Below, in pieces: positions 35,801 to 43,942 of a stretch of 64,000 nt of DNA; within the stretch, counting starts at the first letter, position 1, and each line of letters opens with the position of its first letter. Below the pieces are notes generated by a model that did not search any database, had not been told where the DNA came from, and saw nothing but the letters and a program-made list of their open reading frames with translations. The stretch comes from Bradyrhizobium rifense (GTDB lineage Bacteria; Pseudomonadota; Alphaproteobacteria; Rhizobiales; Xanthobacteraceae): positions 81,245-145,244 of the forward strand of contig NZ_VSSS01000011.1 of assembly GCF_008123425.1 (NCBI RefSeq), written 5' to 3'. Made by a program: the position numbers and the translations under genes.

Positions 35801-37674
35801 TCGGCGTCGGCGACATGTCCGGCGACGTTTTCGGCAATGGCATGCTGCTCTCGCCGGCAACGAAGCTTGTCGCGGCATTCGATCACCGCGACATCTTCAT
35901 CGATCCCTCGCCGGATCCTTCGATCAGCTTCGCCGAACGGCGGCGCCTGTTCGACCTGCCGCGATCGAGCTGGCAGGACTACAACAAGTCGTTGATCTCG
36001 CAAGGCGGCGGCGTGTTCTCGCGCACGCTCAAGGCGATCCCGCTCGCACCGGAAGTGCGCAGCCTGCTCGATCTCGACAAGCCGCAGGCCACGCCGTTCG
36101 AGGTGATGACCGCGATCCTGAAAGCGCGCGGCGACCTTCTGTGGTTCGGCGGCATCGGCACCTATATCCGCGCGTCGGCGGAAAGCGACGATCAGGCCGG
36201 CGACCGCGCCAACGATCCGATCCGCATCGCAGGAGCCGATGTTCGCGCCCGGGTGATCGGCGAAGGCGCCAATCTCGGCGTCACCCAGCGTGGCCGTATC
36301 GAAGCCGCGCAGAAAGGTGTCAAGCTCAACACCGATGCCATCGACAACTCGGCCGGCGTGAACACGTCCGACGTCGAGGTCAATATCAAAATCGCGCTAG
36401 CACGCCCCGAACGCGAGGGACGCCTCAGCCCCGCCGACCGCAACAGCCTGCTAGCTTCGATGACCGACGAGGTCGGAACGCTGGTGCTGCGCAACAACTA
36501 TCTGCAAACGCTGGCGCTCTCGCTCGTCGAGCGCAAGGGCGTAGCCGAGACCGGCTTCCTGACCCGCCTGATGCAGTCGCTCGAGCAGCGCAGTTTGCTC
36601 AGCCGTGCTGTCGAGTTCTTGCCCGACGACGCAGCGCTGACCGAGCGTACACGGCGCGGCCAAGCCCTGACACGGCCTGAGCTTGCCGTATTGCTCGCCT
36701 ACGCCAAGCTGACGCTCTACGAAGACCTGCTCGCGACCGGCGTGCCTGATGATCCTTATCTCGCCCGCAGACTGTCCCTCTATTTTCCGCGCGAGGTGCC
36801 GGCCAAATTCCCGACCGCGGTCGAGCTCCATCGCCTTCGACGCGAGATCATCGCGACCAGTCTCGTCAATGCCGTGATCAACCGCGGGGGGCCGGCCTGC
36901 ATCGTGCGCCTGACCGACGAGACCGACGCCGATATCTCGACCATCGTCATGGCGCAGGTGGCGGTGGACGCGATCTACGAGCTCAGGCGACTCAATGACG
37001 CGATCGACGCGCTCGACACCCGCATCGACGGGCAGTTGCAACTCGGGCTTTACGCGGCGATCCAGGACCTCCTGCTCTCGCGCATGGTCTGGTGCGTGCG
37101 CAATGTCGATTTCAAGGATGGGCTGGAGGCCGTCGTCGCGCGCTTCGGCCCGGCGATCCGCCAGATCGTCACCGGGCTCGACACCACCCTGCCGCCGGAC
37201 TTGCAGGCCGCACGTGCCAAGCGGCGGCAGGACCTGACCGACGCCGGTATTCCGGTCGGCCTCGCCGGCGAACTCGCCGATCTCGACGCTCTGGTCTCGG
37301 CACCCGATATCGTGACGGTTGCGGAGCGCACCAGCCGCCCGATCGGCGATGCCGCCGCGACCTTCTACGCTGCGGAAGCCAATTTCCGTCTCGACCGCAT
37401 CATCGCCGCCGCGCGCAGCGTGCCGGCAAACGATTATTTCGAACGTATGGCCATCGATCGTGCCGTTGAGCAGATCGCTGGCGCCGAAAGAAGACTGGCC
37501 GCGGATATGCTGGCAACCGGCCAGTCCGGCCAGCATGCCGTCGAGACCTGGCTCGCGGCTCACCCCGAAGCGACGCGCATCCGCCGCTCGGTCGAGGAGA
37601 TTGCCGCCAGCGGCCTGACGCTCGCCAAGCTGACTGTGGCGGCGAACCTGCTGGGGGATCTGGTCAAAGCCTGA
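32863..37674 (+). CDS. NAD-specific glutamate dehydrogenase, large (180 kDa) type
   Basis: This 1603-residue enzyme oxidatively deaminates glutamate to 2-oxoglutarate, mainly in catabolism. The long N-terminal regulatory region is followed by the catalytic core around residues 800-1000, with [20 protein letters not shown] and [15 protein letters not shown] carrying the substrate and catalytic lysines. The dehydrogenase-fold segment [19 protein letters not shown] and [18 protein letters not shown] follow. ATG 32863 sits after GGAGGACACT; ATG 32851 overlaps that site. Length matches the GDH-180 family. It is monocistronic and looks like core genome. Confidence 0.95.
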   Translation: [1603 protein letters not shown]

Positions 37675-37724
37675 GGGCGTGCGAGGCAGCGATGATAAAC
37701 TTAGCCGGCGAACGGAGGGATCCC

Positions 37725-37943
37725 ATGATCCACGCGACGTGCCACACCGCCGATAATGTCAGCTGTATCGAGTTCGATGCCACACCTGGAGGACCCAACC
37801 TGGGAACCTTCGCGTGCGTCGTCGATGGACCCGACGCAGTGGCCTGGCTCGAGACGAAGAAGCTGCCCCGGACAAAAAGGCCATCGATGATCAGTAATAT
37901 CTTGGCGCTCCCTGGCGAAATCGGACCCCTGTTTCAGCCTTGA
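37725..37943 (+). CDS. Small hypothetical protein
   Basis: This 72-residue frame has a strong GGAGGGATCCC before its ATG at 37725. The product begins MIHATCHTADNVSCIEFDAT and contains VVDGPDAVAWLETKKLPRTK. No family is recognised. It follows the glutamate dehydrogenase by 50 bases. An in-frame ATG at 37692 lacks a ribosome site. Confidence 0.5.
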   Translation: MIHATCHTADNVSCIEFDATPGGPNLGTFACVVDGPDAVAWLETKKLPRTKRPSMISNILALPGEIGPLFQP

Positions 37944-38115
37944 GAGGGCCAAGTCGATCCGCTCGATGATCATCGTGAAGGGAGTTCGGCGACGGAGGGC
38001 ACTTTCACTTGGTCGTCAGACCCCGCGGAAGGATCGACCTTGCGTTGCGGCGGCCATGCGCTCGTAAGACGATCACAATGCGGAGAGCGAACCCTTTGAC
38101 CTGCACACAAAAACA

Positions 38116-38153
38116 CCGTTTGAAAACCGTTTTAGTTCGGTCGTCTCAAACGG
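38116..38153. repeat. Cluster of CCGTTT direct and inverted repeats beside the tRNA fragment
   Basis: CCGTTTGA at 38116-38123 is mirrored by TCAAACGG at 38146-38153, and CCGTTT recurs directly at 38127-38132. Three copies of the motif in 38 bases beside a putative attachment site could be protein-binding sites or a weak hairpin. No function is assigned. Confidence 0.4.
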
Positions 38154-38161
38154 TTCGCGAG

Positions 38162-38259
38162 GGTAAGTCATTGAAAGACTTGGTGGGCGCACCAGGGCTC
38201 GAACCTGGGACCCGCTGATTAAGAGTCAGCCGCGGGTTAGGAGAAATCAATGACTTACC
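38162..38259. repeat. 13-bp perfect inverted repeat flanking the tRNA fragment
   Basis: GGTAAGTCATTGA at 38162-38174 is the exact reverse complement of TCAATGACTTACC at 38247-38259. The two arms enclose the 50-base tRNA-Lys fragment. The left arm is where the natural sequence downstream of the tRNA gene would lie; the right arm is where the 5' half of the tRNA should be. The arrangement suggests recombination at this site. Confidence 0.7.
38181..38230 (-). tRNA. 3' half of tRNA-Lys(CUU), probable attachment-site remnant
   Basis: Read leftward, the 50 bases give an anticodon arm (GCTGA-CTCTTAA-TCAGC, anticodon CTT), the variable loop, a T arm (CCAGG-TTCGAGC-CCTGG), the acceptor 3' strand TGCGCCC, the discriminator base and an encoded CCA. 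Identity breaks off exactly at the 5' end of the anticodon stem; no D arm or acceptor 5' strand follows. This is the classic residue of integration into the 3' half of a tRNA gene. It cannot be a working tRNA. The orientation places host chromosome to the left and the inserted element to the right. Confidence 0.85.
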
Positions 38260-38268
38260 GATCGCATC

Positions 38269-38550
38269 TTGGGGCTTGTCCGGCAAAAAATGGGCATTCG
38301 TCGCACGTGCTATTGGGCCTCGTCAGGCCTCACCGCAGCCTATGGCGCAGTGGCACGCTATGTCTTCGATGTGGGTAGCTGGGACAACAGCGCCTGGGTC
38401 GTGTTCCACGGCGCGTCGGGGCACCCCGCGAGCCCGCATTTTGCCGGTCAGCATGCGCTTTGGGCCGCCGTGCAAATGGTTCCGATGATGTACGACTGGA
38501 GCAAAATTACTAACGCCGGCGACCAGCTCGTGCTGGAGCCTTCCACGTAG
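38269..38550 (+). pseudogene. C-terminal remnant of a penicillin acylase family protein
   Basis: The frame contains YGAVARYVFDVGSWDNSAW and GASGHPASPHFAGQHALWAA, then a tail MMYDWSKI. These correspond to the conserved C-terminal region of penicillin amidase-like hydrolases (DxGDWDxS, GQSGxPxSPHY). Only about 70-90 residues remain of a protein normally near 800. It abuts the tRNA fragment, so it was probably cut during integration or later deletion. The true start is unknown. Confidence 0.6.
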
Positions 38551-38577
38551 TCCTTCGAGCCCCACCCTACCCGTCGA

Positions 38578-39405
38578 TCAGGAAAAATTGGTCAACGGTC
38601 TCGGTAACGTTTCGCGGTAGATCGCTTTGATGCCCTCAAAAGCTTGACGGATGCACCTCAGCTCCAGGGCCGCAAGACGGATCCCGAGCCCCGCCTGCGC
38701 TGGCGACGCGCTCGCGGCTCCATAGAGCCCTCGGATTCCCTCCAGCGCTGTTGCCAACTTCTTTTGGATCTCCGCAAGGTCATGACCTGGGGGCAGCACC
38801 ATGAATGCTGATCCAAAAGCTCCATAGCCACGAAAGATGCTACGCTCTGGCCGGTATAGACGGGTCCGCTCAATCAGCAGCGGCTCGCTACATGATCTCC
38901 TCAGGCAGAACGTCGATTCCAATTCACGGAAATGGCGCCCTATGCCGATGGGGTCGTGCATCGTGAACGCATCGAAGATTAACGCATAAGCGTCGATCGC
39001 GCAGTCGAGTTCGATGGTCTGTGACAATGCCGCGTCGGGAAACAGAATACGCGGCTCAGGCAGGTATTCGAGGCTGGCGCCATTCTCCACATGAAGCCTT
39101 ACACTCTCCCTGGCGCGCGTGGCCGGCTCCGCACGATGCACCGATGTCGCGCCCTGGCTGGCCAGGCATACGGCCGTTCCGGGCCCAAGCGTGAGACGCT
39201 GCGCGAGATTGTCCTCGCCATGAACTGCCCCGCTTCCCGTCTGGACGATCACGGTGAGGCGATCCGGCCGGTCCCGGTCGACGTGAAAGCTGCGCGTGAG
39301 AACAAACGGCCAGGCAAACAGACGCCGGTCGATCACGGTGCGCCCGCCGCGGCGGACGAAGCTTAGATCGAGCAACGCACGTTCTCCCGCTGCAACGACC
39401 CTCAT
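38578..39405 (-). CDS. ureD: Urease accessory protein UreD
   Basis: The 275-residue protein is the UreD (UreH) scaffold that, with UreF and UreG, delivers nickel to apo-urease. Family signs include [23 protein letters not shown]-type turns, [21 protein letters not shown] and the [14 protein letters not shown] C-terminus. Its start overlaps the UreG stop as ATGA. It is the last gene of the long amide-urease unit. UreD placed after UreG is less usual than before UreA. Confidence 0.9.
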   Translation of the reverse strand: MRVVAAGERALLDLSFVRRGGRTVIDRRLFAWPFVLTRSFHVDRDRPDRLTVIVQTGSGAVHGEDNLAQRLTLGPGTAVCLASQGATSVHRAEPATRARESVRLHVENGASLEYLPEPRILFPDAALSQTIELDCAIDAYALIFDAFTMHDPIGIGRHFRELESTFCLRRSCSEPLLIERTRLYRPERSIFRGYGAFGSAFMVLPPGHDLAEIQKKLATALEGIRGLYGAASASPAQAGLGIRLAALELRCIRQAFEGIKAIYRETLPRPLTNFS

Positions 39406-40052
39406 GTCCTGAAAAGAACCTCGCGCTCAAGCAGATCGACCACGGTATCGATGCCTTCGCCGCGGCGGCAATCGGTGAGCAGAACCGGACGGTTGTCCCT
39501 GACCCCCAACGCCTCTTGGTGCATGCGCGCTAAGTCAACGCCAACATGTGGCGCCAGATCGACCTTGTTGATCACGAGGAGATCGGCGCGGATGACGCCG
39601 GGACCGCGCTTGCGCGGGATATCGTCGCCGCCCGCCACGTCGATGACGAACATCCAGAAGTCAGTCAGGTCGCGCGAGAAGGTTGAGGCGAGGTTGTCGC
39701 CACCGCTCTCCAGCAGGATCAGCTCGACGCCCGGGAAACGCCGCTCCAACTCATCCGCGGCCTCGATGTTGAGTGTTGGATCCTCTCGAATGACAGTATG
39801 CGGGCATGCCCCCGCTTCGACCGCCGAGACACGGGCCGGGTCGATCAGCCCGGAGCGCCTGATCCGTTCGGCGTCCTCCGCCGTCACGAGGTCGTTGGTG
39901 ATGACGGCAAGGTCGACGCCCCGCTTCAGAAGTGCCGGGATCAGGCGCTCCACCAGCGCCGTCTTGCCCGAGCCGACCGGTCCGCCGATCCCGACGCGCG
40001 CGGCCGCAATGCGCGAGTTGGCGATCGTGCCGTTCAGCGAAAGCCTGTTCAT
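39402..40052 (-). CDS. ureG: Urease accessory GTPase UreG
   Basis: This 216-residue GTPase supplies energy for nickel insertion into urease. It has the P-loop [17 protein letters not shown], the metal-site CPH in [12 protein letters not shown], the switch region [20 protein letters not shown] and the base-recognition motif [12 protein letters not shown]. The length matches the family. It overlaps ureC and ureD by four bases each. Confidence 0.96.
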   Translation of the reverse strand: MNRLSLNGTIANSRIAAARVGIGGPVGSGKTALVERLIPALLKRGVDLAVITNDLVTAEDAERIRRSGLIDPARVSAVEAGACPHTVIREDPTLNIEAADELERRFPGVELILLESGGDNLASTFSRDLTDFWMFVIDVAGGDDIPRKRGPGVIRADLLVINKVDLAPHVGVDLARMHQEALGVRDNRPVLLTDCRRGEGIDTVVDLLEREVLFRT

Positions 40053-41755
40053 CGCAGCATATACCGCCTAGCCAGCGGGACCCTGGTTGCAGGTGGGCAC
40101 ATCAGAAGCTTTCCGTCGGCGCGGACCTCAAAGGTTTGCGGATCGACCTCGACATGCGGCATGGCCGCATTTCGCACCATGTCGGTTTTTCTCAGCTTCC
40201 GCACGTTCCTGATCTGCAGGCAATCGCGGGCCAGGCCATGCCTGCGCCCGACATCGGCCTCCATCGCGAGTTTCGACATGAAGTTGACGCCAAGCCGCTG
40301 CGGCGCGGCGCCGAGCGCGCCCCACATGCGTTTCTGAATCATTGGCTCCGACAGACCGAGACTACCGTTGCCGTCACCCATCGCCGCCCAGACGACGAAG
40401 CCGTTCTTGATCACCATGTAGGGCTTGATGCCAAACGAAGCGCGCGGCCAGAGCACCAGGTCAGCCATCTTTCCGACCTCGACCGAGCCGACCACGTGAT
40501 CAATGCCGACCGCGATGGCGGGGTTGATCGTGAGCTTCGCAACATAGCGCTTGATGCGCTCGTTGTCCGCACCGGCCGTCGTTTCCTCGGGCAGGCGCCC
40601 GATGCGGTCCTTCATGACGCTGGCGAGTTGCCAGCATTTCGCGACGTTCTCGGCCAGACGCCCCATGCCTTGCGTGTCGGTGCCGAAGATCGAGATCGCG
40701 CCCATGTCGTGGAGAAAATCCTCAGCAGCCATCGATTGCGCCCGCACGCGCGCTTCGCCGAACATGACGTCTTCGGGCGCGTTGTAGTTGAGCTGATGGC
40801 AGATCATCGTCATCGGCACGCCCTCCTCCATGCCGTAGGACGTATAGGGATTGGTCGGATTGGTCGACGACGGGATGACGTTCTCCCACGACACCACCTT
40901 CAGCAGATCGGGCGCATGACCGCCACCGGCGCCCTCGACGTGATACATGTGGATGGTGCGGCCATCGACGGCGGCCATCGTGTCTTCGCAGAAGCCGTAT
41001 TCGTTGATCGAGTCGGTATGGAGGTGGACGGCGAAATCGTTGCGATCCGCTGCAACCAGGCTCTTGTCGATCACGTCGGGAGCTGCGCCGAAATCCTCGT
41101 GGATCTTGACGGACATGGCGCCGGAGGCCACGGCCTCCTCGATGGCCTCGGGATTGGACCCTCCGCGTCCGAACAGGGCGTAGTTGAGAGGCGAGAATTC
41201 GATCGCCTGAAGAAACCGCCCGAATGTTGCGGCCGCGCCGCTGCCGACATCGAAGACCGGACCCGACCCGTTCCCGACCAGCGTCGTGGTCCCGCCGGCC
41301 GGGGCATGGTCGGACTGCTCCGGTGAGATCAGATGGGCGTGCGACTCGATCGCGCCGGCTGTGACGATGAAGGGTCCTCCGGCAATCGGCGCCGTCGAAT
41401 GACCCACGACCATATCGGGATGGACATCCGGCATCACGTCGGGATTGCCGGCCTTGCCGATGCCGACGATGCGGCCGTCGCGGATGCCGATGTCGGCCTT
41501 TATGATTCCGGTCACCGCATCGACGATCGTCGCGTTCTTGATCACGACGTCGAGGGCCTTGTGCGACGAGGTGCGGTGAGCGTTGACGCCCTCACCGTCG
41601 CGCAGGTTCTTTCCGGCCCCCACCAGCAATTCATGTCCGTACGTGGTGTAGTCGTGCTCGATTTCGGCAAGCAGGCTGGTGTCGGCCATCCGGACCAGAT
41701 CGCCCTTGGTGGGACCGTAGAGCTCGCCATAGGCGCGACGCGTCAGTGTGGCCAC
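40049..41755 (-). CDS. ureC: Urease catalytic subunit alpha (UreC)
   Basis: The 568-residue subunit binds two nickel ions and hydrolyses urea to ammonia and carbamate. The ligand set is complete: HAH at 139-141, carbamylated Lys217 in SVKIHEDFG, His246, His272, flap Cys319-His320 and Asp360. From Lys217 onward the numbering equals that of Klebsiella urease. The residue after flap His320 is Gln (MICHQLN) where Klebsiella has His, and GTDTQGMGR replaces SSDSQAMGR, so this is a divergent urease. The GTG at 41755 follows AGGGAG with a 7-base gap; a TTG at 41761 is the alternative. Confidence 0.95.
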   Translation of the reverse strand: MATLTRRAYGELYGPTKGDLVRMADTSLLAEIEHDYTTYGHELLVGAGKNLRDGEGVNAHRTSSHKALDVVIKNATIVDAVTGIIKADIGIRDGRIVGIGKAGNPDVMPDVHPDMVVGHSTAPIAGGPFIVTAGAIESHAHLISPEQSDHAPAGGTTTLVGNGSGPVFDVGSGAAATFGRFLQAIEFSPLNYALFGRGGSNPEAIEEAVASGAMSVKIHEDFGAAPDVIDKSLVAADRNDFAVHLHTDSINEYGFCEDTMAAVDGRTIHMYHVEGAGGGHAPDLLKVVSWENVIPSSTNPTNPYTSYGMEEGVPMTMICHQLNYNAPEDVMFGEARVRAQSMAAEDFLHDMGAISIFGTDTQGMGRLAENVAKCWQLASVMKDRIGRLPEETTAGADNERIKRYVAKLTINPAIAVGIDHVVGSVEVGKMADLVLWPRASFGIKPYMVIKNGFVVWAAMGDGNGSLGLSEPMIQKRMWGALGAAPQRLGVNFMSKLAMEADVGRRHGLARDCLQIRNVRKLRKTDMVRNAAMPHVEVDPQTFEVRADGKLLMCPPATRVPLARRYMLR

Positions 41756-41757
41756 GG

Positions 41758-42453
41758 TCAAGCTCCCTGATAGCCGCGATCGGCAGCGAGCTTGAGCGCC
41801 CGCTCCAGCGCCGACGGCGCATCGAGCGAACCGTTCACGAGACCGGCCTGCCCACGCACGACCCGGGCTCCCGCAATCGGAACCAGACGCACCGACTTGG
41901 CGACTCCCGGCTCGAAGCGCACGCCGGCACCGGCCGGCCGGTCGACTTTCATGCCCCAGGCGGCAGCGCGATCGAAGCGCAGGGCGCGGTTGACCTCGAA
42001 GAAATGGGTGTGGCTGCGGACCTGAACATCGCGATCACCGGTGTTCAGGACGTCGATCGTGATGGCCGGCAGATCGGCGAATAGCTCAATATCGTCACCG
42101 CCCGCGATGATCTCGCCGGGGACGATGTCCTCGGCGGCGGCATCGTCCGGAGCGATCGGCTCGAACACCGCCATCACCTTGGTGCCTTCGGCGAACATGC
42201 ATTCGATGTAGAGCATCGGAATCATCTGCGGGACGCCCGGCTCGACGTCGTCCGACGTCAAGAGACGGCCGGCCATGTCGCGAATCTCGGCATAGGGGAT
42301 GTCGCGGCGTGCCGCCGTCATCACCTCGTCGGTGATGTAGGCGACCGCCTCCGGGTGGCTCAGTCTGATCCCCAACGACCGGTTGCGGCGCGCCATCTGT
42401 GCGGCGTTGAAGATGACGAGACGATCCATTTCCGTCGGCGACAGATTCATCAT
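41758..42453 (-). CDS. ureAB: Fused urease gamma-beta subunit (UreAB)
   Basis: The 231-residue product joins UreA and UreB in one chain. Residues 1-100 are the gamma part (LSPTEMDRLVIFNAAQMARR, LSHPEAVAYITDEVM, VPQMIPMLYIECMFAEGTK). From about 110 comes the beta part (PGEIIAGG, NTGDRDVQVRSHTHFFEVN, VRFEPGVAKSVRLVPIAG). Such fusions occur in Helicobacter and in some rhizobial and actinobacterial ureases. The ATG at 42453 is followed by a second ATG. It ends two bases before ureC. Confidence 0.94.
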   Translation of the reverse strand: MMNLSPTEMDRLVIFNAAQMARRNRSLGIRLSHPEAVAYITDEVMTAARRDIPYAEIRDMAGRLLTSDDVEPGVPQMIPMLYIECMFAEGTKVMAVFEPIAPDDAAAEDIVPGEIIAGGDDIELFADLPAITIDVLNTGDRDVQVRSHTHFFEVNRALRFDRAAAWGMKVDRPAGAGVRFEPGVAKSVRLVPIAGARVVRGQAGLVNGSLDAPSALERALKLAADRGYQGA

Positions 42454-42469
42454 GGCGAGGTCACCTCTC

Positions 42470-43150
42470 TCAGGTCGTGAACATGCGAACGTGCCGAAGC
42501 GGCCCGCGCGAGACCGCGATGTCGATGAAAGGCGTAAAGCTCGCCGGCAAGGCATCCGCGCCCGGCGTATCCGCCAGCAACTCGCCGAGCAGGCCGCGCG
42601 CCGCAGCTTGGCTCTGCTGCGCCTCGATATGACCGATGATCCCGAGGCGCACGGCCGCGCTGACGAGGCCGGTCACCAGCGTCCAGCCCGAGACCAGCTC
42701 GGCCGCATCCAGGCTGAAACCCGCATCCCGGCCGACGACGGCTTGGGCGATCGGCAAATGACCAAGCCGCGCATCCGCCGAGACCTGATCGCGATACGCG
42801 ATAGACAGCGGCCCTTCGAGCTTGACCCAGACGCCGAGCAGCGCCCTGCCCGCGCGGCGCGACCCGTCCCGCATCTCGGCCGACGGCGTCCCCGCCTCGG
42901 TGAGGCGATCGACCTCCGCGATGGCCTTGCAATTTCTCGCCCGGAAGGCTTTGCGCAGCAGAATGCGGTCCATCGTCGCCCAGCGCCGCGTGAGCTGGTC
43001 GGCGATGACGCGGTCGAGCTCATTGCGGTTGGCAAGCATGCCGTCTGCTGCGAGGCCTTCGATCCCCCAGGAGAAGGCGAAGCCGCCAGCCGGATAGGCA
43101 CTGTCGCCGAGCTGCAGCAGTGCGAGCGCCTGCAATCTATCGAACAGCAT
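42470..43150 (-). CDS. ureF: Urease accessory protein UreF
   Basis: The 226-residue all-helical protein acts with UreD and UreG in urease activation. The N-terminal LALLQLGDSAYPAGGFAFSWGIEGLAADG is the UreF hallmark. The ATG at 43150 has GGAG upstream and lies inside the end of ureE (14-base overlap). The C-terminal SFTPFIDIAVSRGPLRHVRMF is also typical. It precedes ureAB by 16 bases. Confidence 0.93.
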   Translation of the reverse strand: MLFDRLQALALLQLGDSAYPAGGFAFSWGIEGLAADGMLANRNELDRVIADQLTRRWATMDRILLRKAFRARNCKAIAEVDRLTEAGTPSAEMRDGSRRAGRALLGVWVKLEGPLSIAYRDQVSADARLGHLPIAQAVVGRDAGFSLDAAELVSGWTLVTGLVSAAVRLGIIGHIEAQQSQAAARGLLGELLADTPGADALPASFTPFIDIAVSRGPLRHVRMFTT

Positions 43151-43592
43151 CGCGCTCCACCACTTCGCCGGACTCCAGCAGCGGCCTGATGCGCGCGCGG
43201 TAGGTGTCGAGAGGCCCATCGAGCAGCACGACGAGACTGTCGCCGTCGAAACGCACCCTCCAATGCAAATTGCCCGCGTTCCATCCGAGCCTGAGCGCCG
43301 CTGCCTGATCGACCGGCGTCAACCGCCAGCTCTCCTGCTCGCCAAAGCGCGCGATGATCGCTCGGTCGGGCGCGAGAAACAGCAGCGCGCCATCGGTCAG
43401 CTCCTCGTCCCGATCGAGGCTCACCGCGCAGTCGGTTCCGCGATCGGTCGTCAGCCGAAAGCGCTTGCGGCCGACATCGGCGGGAGGGACGAACAAGAGC
43501 TCGATGCCGTCATGATGTTCGAGGTGATGCAGACGGCGGGCAAAGGCCACGTCGTCAGATCTCCCCAAAATGCCGTGAAGCCGCATCGTCAT
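43137..43592 (-). CDS. ureE: Urease accessory nickel chaperone UreE
   Basis: The 151-residue protein has the UreE peptide-binding-like N-terminal domain (RKRFRLTTDRGTDCAVSLDR and DGALLFLAPDRAI) and the metallochaperone C-terminal domain (LGWNAGNLHWRVRFDGDSL). Unlike many UreE proteins it has no His-rich tail, so it is probably a nickel carrier rather than a store. GGGAGGGCATC precedes the ATG. It overlaps ureF by 14 bases. Confidence 0.88.
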   Translation of the reverse strand: MTMRLHGILGRSDDVAFARRLHHLEHHDGIELLFVPPADVGRKRFRLTTDRGTDCAVSLDRDEELTDGALLFLAPDRAIIARFGEQESWRLTPVDQAAALRLGWNAGNLHWRVRFDGDSLVVLLDGPLDTYRARIRPLLESGEVVERDAVR

Positions 43593-43639
43593 GATGCCCT
43601 CCCGCTGTTAAACCGCCTGCGCGCTGTTCGGATCATGCC

Positions 43640-43942
43640 CTAGCGAAGCGTGGCCGAGACTTCTTGCGACGTGACCAGGATCACCTCGCCATCCAGGATC
43701 GGCTTGGCGATCCCGAAGAAGGTCGCGACGACCGCCGAACCGTTGTGGCGATCCATCGCGGCCTTGTCCGCAAAGCGCTCATATGTCGTAAAGACGCGAG
43801 GATCGCCCTCGCTCTGCGAGATGAAGAACCCGATCGTTTCGGGCTCATTGGCTGCGACATTGGCCGCGACGGTCACGAGCGCATCGCGCATCGTGACCTC
43901 ATGGCCGGCTTTCGCCCTGATGACGGCGGTGATCGTGATCAT
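43640..43942 (-). CDS. Small antibiotic-biosynthesis-monooxygenase (ABM) domain protein
   Basis: The 100-residue protein has the ABM ferredoxin-like fold, seen in ITITAVIRAKAGHEVTMRDALVTVA, NEPETIGFFISQSEGDPRVF and YERFADKAAMDRHNGS. Relatives include quinol monooxygenases and heme-degrading enzymes, many of unknown substrate. The start overlaps the amidase stop by one base (TGATG), so it is translated with the amidase. Its place between amidase and urease suggests a role on the same compound; that is inference. Confidence 0.82.
   Translation of the reverse strand: MITITAVIRAKAGHEVTMRDALVTVAANVAANEPETIGFFISQSEGDPRVFTTYERFADKAAMDRHNGSAVVATFFGIAKPILDGEVILVTSQEVSATLR

Noticed and set aside
38018..38218. 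A 66-codon frame ending APGLEPGTR across the tRNA fragment
   Set aside because: This is the well-known artefact of translating tRNA antisense sequence and not a gene.
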